A stretch of DNA of 64,000 nt from JAVJPJ01 sp040217295 (GCA_964460185.1 CAYWTM010000001.1:62001-126000); one strand, 5' to 3'. Positions 45,228-54,593 are shown, counted from the stretch's first letter. Numbers and translations are program-made. The notes: generated by a model not told the origin, from the letters alone.

Positions 45228-46289
45228 CTATTTCAGCCGCAAGGATTGACCGGTGCCCGCATCGAACAGATGGGCATCGGTGCCGGACAAGCCCAGGGTG
45301 ATGGTGTCGCCGGGTTTCGGTGGCGTGCGGCCGGGGGCCGTGGCGATGATCTCCACGCCGTCGATATCGACATAAACAAGGGTCTCGGAACCGAGGGGTT
45401 CGGCCACCGTGACCTTACCGGACAAGACGTCGCCGGCATTGGTTTTCAGATCCTCAGGTCGCAAGCCGAACGTCACCTCGCGCCCCTCGGCGATGGCCAG
45501 GCCGGGCACCGCCACCTCGGCGCCATTCCACAGGCGCACCCCAGAGCCCGTTCCGGTTGCCTGAAACAGGTTCATTGCGGGCGCACCGATGAATTGCGCC
45601 ACGAAGGTATTGGCGGGCGCGTGATAGACCTCGGCGGGCGTTCCGATTTGCTGAATGTGGCCGTCTTTCATGATCACGATCCGGTCGGCGAGCGTCATCG
45701 CCTCGACCTGGTCATGGGTCACGAAGACCATCATCTTGCCCACGCGCGTGTGTAGCTTCTTGATTTCCAGCCGCATTTGCGTGCGCAACTGCGCGTCGAG
45801 ATTGCTGAGCGGTTCATCGAACAAGAAGACCGCCGGGTCGCGCACCATGGCACGACCGATGGCAACGCGCTGCCGCTGGCCGCCCGAAAGCTGCGCCGGT
45901 TTACGCTCCAACAGATCGGTCATGCCGAGGATTCCGGCCACCTCGTCGATGCGGGCGTTCTTGTCGGCCTTTGATAGTCTGGAGGTCTTGAGACCGAAGC
46001 CGATGTTCCGGCGCACCGACATGTGGGGATAGATCGCGTAGTTCTGGAACACCATCGCGATGTTGCGTTCCTTGGGTTCGAGGTTGTTGACCACCCGCCC
46101 GCCGATTTCGATGGTGCCCTCCGATATCTCTTCCAGGCCTGCTATCATCCTGAGAGTGGTGGACTTTCCGCAGCCGGACGGCCCCACGAGGACAACGAAT
46201 TCGCCCTCTGCCACTTCGAGATTGATCGCATGCAGCACCTCCGTGTCGCCATAGCGTTTGACGAGGTCGCGCAAGATCAGTTGGGTCAT
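45228..46289 (-). CDS. CUT1-type ABC transporter ATPase (MalK/UgpC/MsmX family)
   Basis: ABC ATPase, 353 aa. Walker A 'GPSGCGKST', Q-loop 'FQNYAIYPHMSV', signature 'LSGGQRQRVAIGRA', Walker B 'VFLFDEPLSNLD', switch 'THDQVEAM'. The C-terminal regulatory domain ends 'GTDAHLFDAGTGQSLRLK'. It is the last gene of the transporter-lyase operon; its start overlaps the lyase stop (ATGA), so the lyase is physically inside the transporter operon. A second, clearly distinct paralogue (ugpC) lies 9 kb away. Confidence 0.92.
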   Translation of the reverse strand: MTQLILRDLVKRYGDTEVLHAINLEVAEGEFVVLVGPSGCGKSTTLRMIAGLEEISEGTIEIGGRVVNNLEPKERNIAMVFQNYAIYPHMSVRRNIGFGLKTSRLSKADKNARIDEVAGILGMTDLLERKPAQLSGGQRQRVAIGRAMVRDPAVFLFDEPLSNLDAQLRTQMRLEIKKLHTRVGKMMVFVTHDQVEAMTLADRIVIMKDGHIQQIGTPAEVYHAPANTFVAQFIGAPAMNLFQATGTGSGVRLWNGAEVAVPGLAIAEGREVTFGLRPEDLKTNAGDVLSGKVTVAEPLGSETLVYVDIDGVEIIATAPGRTPPKPGDTITLGLSGTDAHLFDAGTGQSLRLK

Positions 46290-47773
46290 TTGAGGCCTCT
46301 CAGGTCTTCGAATGCGGAGGAGAGGCGCGCTGCGGCCTCGGATCGGCGTGCTAGGCGAACGGCAGCCGAATCCCGCAAAGTGTTGATTTTCATCGTGTAT
46401 TCATCAAAGGCGGCGTCAAGCGCGGCGGGCGCTGGGCCGCCGGGTCTGTCACGGCGGGCAACGAAGCTGCGGGCATCGACGGCGGTGGCGAAGGCGGCGT
46501 CGGACAGGGTGGCCGGACGGCCGGCAACCTCATGGAAGGCGGCGCGGAACGACCCGAAACCATCGCGCAACGGGGTCTCGGCGGCAATCACGGCACGCGC
46601 TGTCAATGCCGCGATTTCGTGGGCTTGGCGGAAGGTCAGCCCCTCATCGCGAACCAGTGTATCAGCCAGTTCGGTGATGGTGATGCACGCCGCGTCCGTG
46701 GTGCGCGCGACACGGTCCGCGTTGATCGAGCAAGCCGGCAGGAAGGCGGCAAGCAGATCAAGCACGCGGGTGGCGTGCTCAAACGCTCCGTAGCCGGCTT
46801 GCTGCACCTCGCCTTCGCTATCATTCATGTCGGTGAAAGGCGTGTTGTGCATTGCATTGATCATGGCGTCGCAACGACCGGCCGCCATGGATGCCAGATG
46901 GCGAAGGTGTTCGATCGGCACCGGGTTGCGCTTTTGCGGCATGATCGAGGAGATCTGGACAAGGCTGTTGGGCACGTAGAGTTGTCCGACCTCAAAGGCG
47001 GTCCAGAAGGCCATGTCCTGCACCACGCGGCCAAGGTGGATCATCGGTAACTTCAGGGCTGAATAGAGGCCCGTGATGTAGTCGACCGATGCGATACACC
47101 CGTAGGAATTCAGTCTGATGGATTGAAACCCCAGAAGATCAGCCACTCGGTCACGGTCGATCGGAAAGCCCGAGGTGGTGATGGCGGCCGCCCCCATCGG
47201 GCTGAGATCAAGGGGCGCGATGGCGGCGTCGAGGCGTTTGGCGTCGGCCAAGAGCACCTCCAGCATGGCGGCGAGGTAATGGCCAAAGGTGGAGGGTTGC
47301 GCGGGCTGTCCGTGGGTATAGGCGACAATCAGGGTGTCGCGCTCTGATCTCGCCTTGGTGAGCATGGCTTGCGCAAGGGTGATCATGCGCGCCAGGGCGT
47401 CTTCGGCACGGCTGCGGAGAGCCATCTTGAACATGGTGTGGTCCATGTCGTTGCGGCTGCGCGCGGTGTGGAGCGCGCCGCCCAGATCGCCCAGGCGGGC
47501 ACGCAATTCAGCCTCGACGAGAAAGAACCAATCCTCGTGCTCTCCGGTATAAACGGCGGCTTTGCGGTCGAACCCGGCGTCGATATCGGCCAGCGTCCGG
47601 GCAATCGCGCGGCCGTCTTCGTGGCTGAGAATGCCGGTTTCCACCAGCATCACCAGATGCGCGCGGTTTATGGCGTCCATATGGGCCGCGAAATGCGTCT
47701 TTACGCCTTCGAACAAGGGCGCAAGCACGGTGTCGCGGTAGGTGGGATCGGGGAATGTCGTGGTATCGGTCAT
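46286..47773 (-). CDS. Argininosuccinate-lyase-like C-N lyase (fumarase/aspartase superfamily)
   Basis: Lyase of 495 aa built like ArgH. Conserved region 1 is 'LHTARSRNDMDHTMFKM' (residues 101-117). Region 2 is 'YTHGQPAQPSTFGHY', with catalytic His154. Region 3, the mobile-loop signature, is 'SSIMPQKRNPVP' (275-286) with the catalytic Ser. ArgH usually reads S-R-N-D-Q in region 1; Met replaces Gln here, and the C-terminal domain differs. The superfamily removes fumarate from N-succinyl compounds (argininosuccinate, adenylosuccinate, EDDS). Its position between a sugar-type permease and its ATPase argues for a catabolic role on the imported compound, not arginine synthesis. Substrate unknown. 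Confidence 0.82.
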   Translation of the reverse strand: MTDTTTFPDPTYRDTVLAPLFEGVKTHFAAHMDAINRAHLVMLVETGILSHEDGRAIARTLADIDAGFDRKAAVYTGEHEDWFFLVEAELRARLGDLGGALHTARSRNDMDHTMFKMALRSRAEDALARMITLAQAMLTKARSERDTLIVAYTHGQPAQPSTFGHYLAAMLEVLLADAKRLDAAIAPLDLSPMGAAAITTSGFPIDRDRVADLLGFQSIRLNSYGCIASVDYITGLYSALKLPMIHLGRVVQDMAFWTAFEVGQLYVPNSLVQISSIMPQKRNPVPIEHLRHLASMAAGRCDAMINAMHNTPFTDMNDSEGEVQQAGYGAFEHATRVLDLLAAFLPACSINADRVARTTDAACITITELADTLVRDEGLTFRQAHEIAALTARAVIAAETPLRDGFGSFRAAFHEVAGRPATLSDAAFATAVDARSFVARRDRPGGPAPAALDAAFDEYTMKINTLRDSAAVRLARRSEAAARLSSAFEDLRGLK

Positions 47774-47846
47774 GGGTGGGCCGCTCGTGCGGTTTGGACC
47801 CCGAATGGGCGTTGTGTCCGGATGGCGCGGGCACGCATCACCAAGG

Positions 47847-48731
47847 TCATCCTTTCAGCCCCGCCATGACGACGCCCCGAATGATGAAGCGTTGGAAGAT
47901 CAGGAAGAACACGAGCGTCGGGATCGTGGAAATCGCGGCGCCGGTCATGATGAGTTCCCAGGCCACGTCCGCCTCGTCCCCGAACGATGAAAGACCCACC
48001 GGAAGCGTGTAGAGGTCGGGAGAGGTGGTTACGATCAGAGGCCACAGAAAGGCCGTCCAATTGCCCAGGAAGATGAAAATGGCGAGTGCCGCCAGCGCCG
48101 GGCGGACCATCGGCATGGCAACCTGCCACCAGATCTGAAATTCGTTCAGGCCGTCGATGCGCGCGGCCTCGAGGAAGTCATCGGGCACCGTTTCGAAGAA
48201 TTGCTTCATCAAGAACACGCCAAACGCCGTCATCAAGCCGGGGAACATGATGCCCCAGTAGCTGTCGAGCCAGCCGAGGCTCTGGCTCATCATGTACCAC
48301 GGGATCACCAGCATTTCTGTCGGGATCATCAGGGTCGACAGGATTGCGATGAAAATGATGTAGCGGCCTCTGAATTTGAACTTGCACAGCGTGTAGCCCA
48401 CGAGGCTGTCGAAGAAGAGCGCAGACAGCGTGGTGATGGTGGCGATCACAAGCGAGTTGATGAACCAGCCGAAGAACCGCCCATCCTCAAGCACGTAGGT
48501 GTAATTCTCCAACGTCGGCTCTTCGGGGATCAGGCCGATATTGTAGACCTCCCACGGCCATTTCATCGAGGTCGAGATCATGTAGGCCAGCGGCATGACC
48601 ATCAACAGGCCGCCACCGAACAGCAGCACCCAGCGGATGTATTGCGCCATGTTGCGTTTGCGCGGCGGGGCGGACGCCTTGAGCAGGCTGTCGGAGGTCG
48701 CGCGGATGGTGAGGTCGTCGGCGGTGCTCAT
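47847..48731 (-). CDS. CUT1-type ABC transporter permease (UgpE/MalG-like)
   Basis: Inner permease, 294 aa, six TM segments beginning 'YIRWVLLFGGGLLMVMPLAYMISTSMKWP' (in part). The EAA loop is 'DDFLEAARIDGLNEFQIWWQVAMPM' (in part), followed by 'FIFLGNWTAFLWPLIVTTSPDLYTLP', a typical CUT1 C-terminal segment. A 40-residue hydrophilic N-terminal extension precedes TM1. One base separates its ATG from the upstream permease stop. Followed by a 73-bp gap and then the lyase gene. Confidence 0.9.
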   Translation of the reverse strand: MSTADDLTIRATSDSLLKASAPPRKRNMAQYIRWVLLFGGGLLMVMPLAYMISTSMKWPWEVYNIGLIPEEPTLENYTYVLEDGRFFGWFINSLVIATITTLSALFFDSLVGYTLCKFKFRGRYIIFIAILSTLMIPTEMLVIPWYMMSQSLGWLDSYWGIMFPGLMTAFGVFLMKQFFETVPDDFLEAARIDGLNEFQIWWQVAMPMVRPALAALAIFIFLGNWTAFLWPLIVTTSPDLYTLPVGLSSFGDEADVAWELIMTGAAISTIPTLVFFLIFQRFIIRGVVMAGLKG

Positions 48732-48732
48732 C

Positions 48733-49665
48733 TTATCGATCCCTCAAGAGGCGCAGCTGTATCAGGCTGACGATGAGCAAGATGGTGAACAAGACGACCG
48801 TCTGAGCCGCCGCATAACCCATATCGAAGCTGGAAAAGGCCGTCTGGTAGATCATCAGCACCAGCGGCTTGGTCGAGTTCAGCGGCCCTCCGGGATTGGC
48901 GGAGGTCATGTTGAACACGTGGTCGAATATGCGCAGGAAGCCGATGGAACTGAGCACGACAATGAAAACGATGGTCGGTCTGAGCAGCGGCAGGGTGATT
49001 TCCCAAAGCACCGTCCAGGTGGACACGCCGTCGATCTCGGCCGCCTCGTAAAAGGTGCGGGGGATGGCACGCAGGCCGGCCATGAAGATGATGACCTGGA
49101 ACCCAAGGCCTGCCCAGATGGCGGGCGCAAGAATGGAAGGCAGGGCGTTGGTCGTGCTGTCGAGGAAATCGATCTGGGCTATGCCGAAGGTGGCCAGCCA
49201 GTTGTTGAACAGACCGATGGGCACGTCTTGGTAGAACCAGCGCCAGACCCAGGCCATGGCCACGGCGGATGTCATGAAGGGCACGAAGTAGAGCGCCCGG
49301 ATCGTGCCGTGCATGAAGCGCACCTTATCAAGGTGATAGGCGATGATGAACGAGATCACGAGGCTGATCGGCGTGCCCAACAGCAGGTAGACGAACGTGT
49401 TTCGGAACACCTGCCAGAACACCGGATCGGCAAACAGGGTGCGGTAATTGTCCAGGCCAGCCCAGGTGCGATCGCCCAGAAGGTTCCATTCCTGCAAGGA
49501 CAAGACCATGGCGTTGCCGGTCGGATAGAAACGGATGACAACGTAGAACACGATCGGCACAGCCAGAAAGCCCCAGGCCCAAAGCGTCCGCTTTTGCGTG
49601 ATGCTGAGCCGGCTATAGGCGCTGCCGCGCGCCTCGGTCCGGGACGCGGATGGATCGCTGGCCAT
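48733..49665 (-). CDS. CUT1-type ABC transporter permease (UgpA/MalF-like)
   Basis: Outer-position permease of the CUT1 pair, 310 aa. A hydrophilic N-terminus is followed by 'LWAWGFLAVPIVFYVVIRFYPTGNAMVLSLQEWNLLG' (in part), 'WAGLDNYRTLFADPVFWQVFRNTFVY' (in part) and the EAA loop 'RTFYEAAEIDGVSTWTVLWEITLPLL' (in part). The ATG at 49665 has GAGGAT about nine bases upstream; an in-frame ATG at 49725 would overlap the terminator-like hairpin and is rejected. Confidence 0.9.
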   Translation of the reverse strand: MASDPSASRTEARGSAYSRLSITQKRTLWAWGFLAVPIVFYVVIRFYPTGNAMVLSLQEWNLLGDRTWAGLDNYRTLFADPVFWQVFRNTFVYLLLGTPISLVISFIIAYHLDKVRFMHGTIRALYFVPFMTSAVAMAWVWRWFYQDVPIGLFNNWLATFGIAQIDFLDSTTNALPSILAPAIWAGLGFQVIIFMAGLRAIPRTFYEAAEIDGVSTWTVLWEITLPLLRPTIVFIVVLSSIGFLRIFDHVFNMTSANPGGPLNSTKPLVLMIYQTAFSSFDMGYAAAQTVVLFTILLIVSLIQLRLLRDR

Positions 49666-49689
49666 GGCGACAATATCCTCTTTGGGCTT

Positions 49690-49722
49690 GGAAAAAACGG
49701 GCCGGGCAAGACGCCCGGCCCG
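49690..49722 (-). terminator. Intrinsic terminator/attenuator between binding-protein and permease genes
   Basis: Perfect 10-bp stem (49698-49707 with 49713-49722), 5-nt loop. In the minus-strand transcript it is followed directly by six U residues (complement of A-run 49692-49697). It starts 15 bases after the binding-protein stop and 57 bases before the permease ATG ends the leader. This is a textbook rho-independent terminator, so partial termination should leave most transcripts with only the binding-protein gene. Confidence 0.8.
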
Positions 49723-49736
49723 CATGTGCCGTCAGA

Positions 49737-50987
49737 TCAGTTGTTGTAGTAGCCGTCGAGGATCGCCTGTTCGGCTTCGGCGGCCATGCGCAGGCTCTCG
49801 CCCGGGTCCATGTCCTGAAGCTGCACGCGTTCGATCATGTCGACAAGCACCTGGCGCTGCGCGCTTTCGTCGGCGAACTTGGTGGTTTGGGCATAGGCGA
49901 GACCCCGGATGAACGGCCCGAACACGTCATCGTTGGCGTTCTCTTCGGTCATCCCGACCGACTGACGCGCCGGCAGCTCACCCACAACGTCGAGCCAGAT
50001 CTGCATCGCCTCCGGCGAGGTCAGGTATTCCATGAAGAGCACCGACGCCTCGTATTCCGGGCCTTCGGCCGAAGAGGTGATCGCGTTCACCCAATAGGAG
50101 GAATAGTTCGACTGCGTGCCATCCGCGCCTGCAGGCAACTCCGTCACGCCCCATTCGAGCCCGCGCGAATCGTTGAGTGCGCCGATGCGGAAGGAGCCGT
50201 CGATGTGGAACGCCGCCCGGTTACCCCGGAACGCGGCCTGCGGTTCATCCATGAAGCCCGATTGGGATACGCCCGCCTCTTCGAGACCCAGGTAGAAGCC
50301 GAGCGCGGCACGCCCCGCGTCGGTGTCATAGTTCACCGTCTGGTAATCATCCAGGTAGGGTTCGCCGCCGAACTGGCGGATCAGCACCTCGCGGAACCAA
50401 TGGTGGTCTTGTGCCGTCATCCCCGTGGTCAGGCCGACCTGGGTGATGTTGCCCGCGCCGTCCCGCTCCGTGGTGGCAGCGGCGGCTGCGACAAGCTCTT
50501 CGAGGGTCGTGGGAACTTCGACGCCTGCAGCATCCAAAAGCCGCTGGTTGTAGAACAACGCCAACGAACGCACCGCGGTGGGCAGGGCGTAATAGGCGCC
50601 ATCACGCTCCATCGCGCGCACCATCGGGAAGAATTCCGCCTCGACCATCGCGGGCGAGAAGGTGTCGGTCGGCAATGGCTGGATCAGGCCGGCCTCGATG
50701 TAGTCGTTCAGCCACCCGTAAAACAGCTGGACAATGTCCGGTCCCTCGCCGGCAGGCACCGCGACGGCGGTCCGGGTGCGGTAGTCGGCATAGGGAAAAT
50801 GGGTCATCTCGACATTGATGTTCGGGTTGGCGGCCTCGAAGTTCTCGATGAGGATTTCCATCGCGTCGACGCGCGCTTCGAAGAAATACTGCCAATATTC
50901 GATCGTGACTTCCTGGGCTGAAGCGCTGGTCAGGGCCGCGGCGGAGGTGGCGAGGGCGGCAAGTGCCGTGCGGAATGGTCGGTTCAT
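49737..50987 (-). CDS. CUT1-type ABC transporter solute-binding protein (family 1)
   Basis: Periplasmic binding protein, 416 aa. Signal peptide 1-24 ('AALTSASAQE'). Mature chain: 'VTIEYWQYFFEARVDAMEILIENFEAANPNINV' (in part), 'ADYRTRTAVAVPAGEGPDIVQLFYGW' (in part) and 'YYALPTAVRSLALFYNQRLLDAAGV' (in part), the SBP_bac_1 layout for oligosaccharides and polyols. Aromatic residues in the N-lobe ('YWQYFF') could stack on a sugar ring. GGGAG lies seven bases before the ATG. First gene of the operon; the ligand is probably the substrate of the linked lyase and deacetylase. Confidence 0.9.
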   Translation of the reverse strand: MNRPFRTALAALATSAAALTSASAQEVTIEYWQYFFEARVDAMEILIENFEAANPNINVEMTHFPYADYRTRTAVAVPAGEGPDIVQLFYGWLNDYIEAGLIQPLPTDTFSPAMVEAEFFPMVRAMERDGAYYALPTAVRSLALFYNQRLLDAAGVEVPTTLEELVAAAAATTERDGAGNITQVGLTTGMTAQDHHWFREVLIRQFGGEPYLDDYQTVNYDTDAGRAALGFYLGLEEAGVSQSGFMDEPQAAFRGNRAAFHIDGSFRIGALNDSRGLEWGVTELPAGADGTQSNYSSYWVNAITSSAEGPEYEASVLFMEYLTSPEAMQIWLDVVGELPARQSVGMTEENANDDVFGPFIRGLAYAQTTKFADESAQRQVLVDMIERVQLQDMDPGESLRMAAEAEQAILDGYYNN

Positions 50988-51056
50988 GTTGAGACTCCCT
51001 GGGTGCTGTTGCGGTGGGGTGGCCCGTGTCTTTGTGCGCAGGCCTTGAGGAGACGC

Positions 51057-51077
51057 TAGCTCAACCTCGTTGAGCTA
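51057..51077. promoter_or_regulatory. 21-bp perfect palindromic operator, ROK/ABC divergent promoter
   Basis: Arms TAGCTCAAC (51057-51065) and GTTGAGCTA (51069-51077) around CTC, perfect over 9 bp. A related half-site, GTTGAGTTA, follows at 51086-51094, just before the ROK start at 51105. The location between the ROK gene and the divergent binding-protein gene makes it the obvious ROK binding site. ROK operators are usually inverted repeats of this size. Confidence 0.7.
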
Positions 51078-51104
51078 TCAAGTAAGTTGAGTTAATCGTG
51101 AAGT

Positions 51105-52277
51105 ATGAAACCCGCCCTGATCGCTCCCGGATCCAACGCCGAACGCAGCCGCGCCTACAATCGCGGGTTGGTTCTGGACCATATTCGCCGTCAGGGAGAG
51201 GCCGGGCGGGCCGAAATCGCGCGCGCTTCGGGGCTCAGCACGCAGGCCGTCAGCAATATCATCACCGACTTGCAGGGCGACGGCTGGGTGATGGAATCGG
51301 GGCGACGTATCGGAAAGCGGGGCCAACCCACAGTCACCTACGCGCTGCGCCGCGACGCGGGAGCCGCGCTGGGGCTGGAGATCAGGCCCGATGCGGTGCT
51401 TGCGGCTTGGATCGATATCGGCGGCAAGGTGCTGCACACCGAACGGATCAGGGTGCAGCGTGCGACGCCGGCCGAGGTGGTGCCGATCGTCGCCTCCCTT
51501 CCCGGACGCGGCGCGCAAGCGGGGATCGCTGAATCCTCTTTGATCGGGGCGGGCGTGGTGATGCCGAACCCGGTCGGGGTCAGCGGCCTCGACGGGTTTT
51601 CGACAGAGCTGCCGGGGTGGCAAGGCATCGACCCGCGAGACGTGCTGGAAGCGGCGTTGGGCCTGCCCGTCACCGTTGAAAATGACGCGAATGCCGCGGC
51701 CATGGCCGAACGGGTCTTGGGGCCGGCTCATGGGATGGGCACGTTCGCGTGCCTGTACTTCGGCACCGGTTTGGGACTGGGGCTGGTGTCTGGCGGGGCG
51801 CTGTATCGCGGCGCGTTCGGCAATGCCGGCGAGATCGGGCATATCATGGTGCCCGCGTCCGGTGGCGGCGTGCAGCGACTTGAGGATGCGGCGAGCCGCG
51901 TGGCCCTGGTGCGCGGATTGCAGGCGCAGGGGATCGTCGCGGAAACGGTCGATGATCTGGCAGCACAGCAGCGCCAGCGCCCGACCGCCTACGTGCACTG
52001 GCTTCGCGAGGCGACTGCCGCCCTGGGCCATGCGGTGCAGGTGCTCGAGAACCTCTTTGATCCCGAAGCGATCTTGCTGGCCGGGGCCATGCCCGAGACG
52101 ATCCTTGAAGAACTGGTCGCGGGGATCTCGCTGTGCGAGCACTCCGTCTCCAACCGTCCCGGCCGCACGCACCCGCGCTTGATCGCGGCGGGTGCAGGTC
52201 GGATGACCGCCACCCTTGGTGCTGCCGCCTTGGTGGTGAACACCGCCTTGTCCCCCAGGCTTGTCGCCGCCCGTTAG
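51105..52277 (+). CDS. ROK-family transcriptional regulator
   Basis: ROK regulator (NagC/XylR type), 390 aa. The N-terminal winged HTH (about residues 18-75) has 'AEIARASGLSTQAVSNIITDLQGDGWV' (in part). The sugar-kinase-like domain has 'LGLEIRPDAVLAAWIDIGGKV', 'VENDANAAAMAERVLGPAHG' and 'YFGTGLGLGLVSGGALYRGAFGNAGEIGHI' (in part). The zinc motif C-x-C-G-x2-G-C normally found after G-E-I-G-H is absent; the stretch reads 'VPASGGGVQRLEDAAS'. Such regulators bind a sugar or amino sugar and release DNA. It diverges from the ABC operon and is followed after 12 bp by the PIG-L gene. Confidence 0.9.
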   Translation: MKPALIAPGSNAERSRAYNRGLVLDHIRRQGEAGRAEIARASGLSTQAVSNIITDLQGDGWVMESGRRIGKRGQPTVTYALRRDAGAALGLEIRPDAVLAAWIDIGGKVLHTERIRVQRATPAEVVPIVASLPGRGAQAGIAESSLIGAGVVMPNPVGVSGLDGFSTELPGWQGIDPRDVLEAALGLPVTVENDANAAAMAERVLGPAHGMGTFACLYFGTGLGLGLVSGGALYRGAFGNAGEIGHIMVPASGGGVQRLEDAASRVALVRGLQAQGIVAETVDDLAAQQRQRPTAYVHWLREATAALGHAVQVLENLFDPEAILLAGAMPETILEELVAGISLCEHSVSNRPGRTHPRLIAAGAGRMTATLGAAALVVNTALSPRLVAAR

Positions 52278-52289
52278 GAGCCCCCTGCC

Positions 52290-54593
52290 ATGCCCAACCC
52301 GATCCAGTCCCGCATTCTGGCCGAGGCCCATGACCCCCTGATCGCCCGCTTGTGGCGCGCGATTGCGGGGACACGGTCGGTCGTGGGGTTCATGAACACC
52401 GGCGCCCATCCCGACGATGAGACCAGCGCGATGCTGGCCGCGTTATGGCTGCGAGACGGGGTGAACCTGTCCTATGCCTGTTCGACGCGGGGCGAAGGCG
52501 GGCAGAACGATATCGGCACGGAAAGCGGCAGCGATCTGGGAACCTTGCGCACCGCCGAGATGGAGCGCGCGGCGCAGGTGCTCGACATGCGGCTCTACTG
52601 GCACGGGCAGACGGCCGATGACAGTATCACCGATTTCCGTTTCTCCAAGTCGGGCGTGGAAACCATGGGCATCTGGGGGCGCGAGCGGCTGATGCAGCGG
52701 TTCGTGGAAATCATCCGCACGGACAAGCCCGATATCATCTGCCCCACGTTCCTCGACATTCCCGGCCAGCACGGCCATCACCGCGCGATGACGGAGGCCG
52801 CGCATGCGGTGATCGCGATGGCGGCGGACCCGGCCTATGAAGGATGCTCCCTGTCGCCCTGGCAGGTGTCCAAGATCTACCTTCCGGCGTGGTCGGGCGC
52901 GGGCGGGGCCTATGACGACGAGGTGCCGCCGCCGCCTGCCACCGTGGTGGTCGAGGCCAAGGGGAGCGATCCGATTCTGGGCATGTCCTATGAGCGTATC
53001 GGCCAATGGTCGCGGCAGTTTCACCGGACCCAAGGCATGGGCCGCTGGATACCCGCAGGGCAGGAGCGCGACTGGCCGCTGCACCTGGCATGGTCGGGCG
53101 TGGGCGAGGACCGGGGGGCGGTGACCGACAATTTACCCCGGACGCTGGCCGATCTGGGATTGGCGCAGGCGCAGGAGGAAATCGACGGGCTTTCCCTCGC
53201 GTTTACCGACCTGCCCGCCGTGGCAAGGCGCGCGTCACGGGCGATGGCCCTGTTGGAGGCTGCTACGGTCGGCCCGGAGCACGCGCACCGGGTGACGCGC
53301 AAGATCGCGCAACTGGCCCGGGTGATCCGGCTGGCCTCGGGCATCGACGCACGGGCGTGGCCCGCACGGGCGGTGATATCACCGGGCGAGGCCGTCGATA
53401 TCACGGTCGAGGCGCACGATGGCGCCACGGTCTCCGTCGTTCCGGGGCCGGGCATGCAGACCACCGGCACCGGACTTGCGGCGGCAGCCGATGCCCCCCC
53501 GGCCGATCCGTACCCGGACAGCTACGATCCGTTGGCGCCGCGCCTGCCCGCCTTGTCGGTGGAGATGACGGTGGACGGTATCACATCGCGGTCGACGGTG
53601 CCTTTCGAAACCCCGGTCCTGATCTTGCCGACGCCGCGTGCGCGTCTGTCTGAAACCTCTGCCTTCGTGAACCTGTCGCGCGCGGGCCGCGAGATCACGC
53701 TGGCCGTACCGGACCAGAGCACGGGCACGACAGCCTTCGATCTGCCGGAGGGATGGGCGCAGGAGTGGCAGGGCCGCGAGGTGACACTCCGCCTGCCCCA
53801 AGACGCGGCACCCGGTTTGCATCACCTGCCGCTGTTGGTGGACGGGGTGCAGGCCTCGACCACACGGCTGATCGCGCATGAACATGTGCCCTTGCGGCTG
53901 AACCACCGCCCTGCCCTCCTGTCGGTTCGGCTGGCCGAGGTCGCGGTGCCGGATGCGCGGATCGCCTATATCGGCGCAGGCAATGACCGGGTCGCACCGT
54001 GGCTGCGCGCCGCGGGCTTCGAGGTGACGGAGATGGATGACGCGGACCTCGCCCGGCCCGACCCGTTCGACGGCTTCGACAGCGTGCTGGTGGGGGTCTT
54101 CGCCTACCGGTTCCGACCCGCGTTGAAGCCCGCGGTGGCGGGGCTGAACGCCTGGGTTGCCGCAGGGGGCACGCTGGTGACGCTGTACCACCGTCCGTGG
54201 GACGATTGGGACCCCGACGCAACCCCGCCCGCGCGGATCGAGATCGGTCAGCCTTCGTTGCGGTGGCGGATCACCGACGCCAGGGCGGCTGTGACGGTCC
54301 TGGCCGAGGGGCATGACGTCTTGGCGGCGCCGAATGTGATCGATGCGACGGATTGGGACGGATGGCAGAAGGAGCGCGGGCTTTATTTCGCAAAGTCCTG
54401 GGATGCGGCCTACACGCCGGTCTTGCGCATGGCCGACCCCGACGAACAGCCGCTGGACGGTGGCTTGCTGGTCGGTGAGATCGGGCGCGGGCGTCATGCC
54501 CATGTGGCGCTGAACCTGCACCACCAGCTGACCCAGCTTGTGCCCGGCGCCTACCGCCTGATGGCCAACCTGCTGACACCACGCAGGCCCTGA
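52290..54593 (+). CDS. PIG-L family deacetylase with long C-terminal extension
   Basis: Zinc-dependent N-deacetylase, 767 aa. The N-terminal PIG-L/LmbE domain (about 25-200) has the zinc motif 'GAHPDDE' (39-45) and the second His cluster 'GQHGHHRAM' (161-168). Typical members act on N-acetylglucosamine-type amides (GlcNAc-PI, mycothiol and bacillithiol precursors). A central beta-rich region (about 350-560) may bind carbohydrate. The C-terminal part (about 560-767) resembles a class-I-GATase-like fold: 'IAYIGAGNDRVAPWLRAAGFEVTEM', then 'AWVAAGGTLVTLYH' (in part). This long form is known in bacteria but uncharacterised. No signal peptide, so cytosolic. Its stop overlaps the next start (TGATG). 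Confidence 0.85.
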   Translation: MPNPIQSRILAEAHDPLIARLWRAIAGTRSVVGFMNTGAHPDDETSAMLAALWLRDGVNLSYACSTRGEGGQNDIGTESGSDLGTLRTAEMERAAQVLDMRLYWHGQTADDSITDFRFSKSGVETMGIWGRERLMQRFVEIIRTDKPDIICPTFLDIPGQHGHHRAMTEAAHAVIAMAADPAYEGCSLSPWQVSKIYLPAWSGAGGAYDDEVPPPPATVVVEAKGSDPILGMSYERIGQWSRQFHRTQGMGRWIPAGQERDWPLHLAWSGVGEDRGAVTDNLPRTLADLGLAQAQEEIDGLSLAFTDLPAVARRASRAMALLEAATVGPEHAHRVTRKIAQLARVIRLASGIDARAWPARAVISPGEAVDITVEAHDGATVSVVPGPGMQTTGTGLAAAADAPPADPYPDSYDPLAPRLPALSVEMTVDGITSRSTVPFETPVLILPTPRARLSETSAFVNLSRAGREITLAVPDQSTGTTAFDLPEGWAQEWQGREVTLRLPQDAAPGLHHLPLLVDGVQASTTRLIAHEHVPLRLNHRPALLSVRLAEVAVPDARIAYIGAGNDRVAPWLRAAGFEVTEMDDADLARPDPFDGFDSVLVGVFAYRFRPALKPAVAGLNAWVAAGGTLVTLYHRPWDDWDPDATPPARIEIGQPSLRWRITDARAAVTVLAEGHDVLAAPNVIDATDWDGWQKERGLYFAKSWDAAYTPVLRMADPDEQPLDGGLLVGEIGRGRHAHVALNLHHQLTQLVPGAYRLMANLLTPRRP

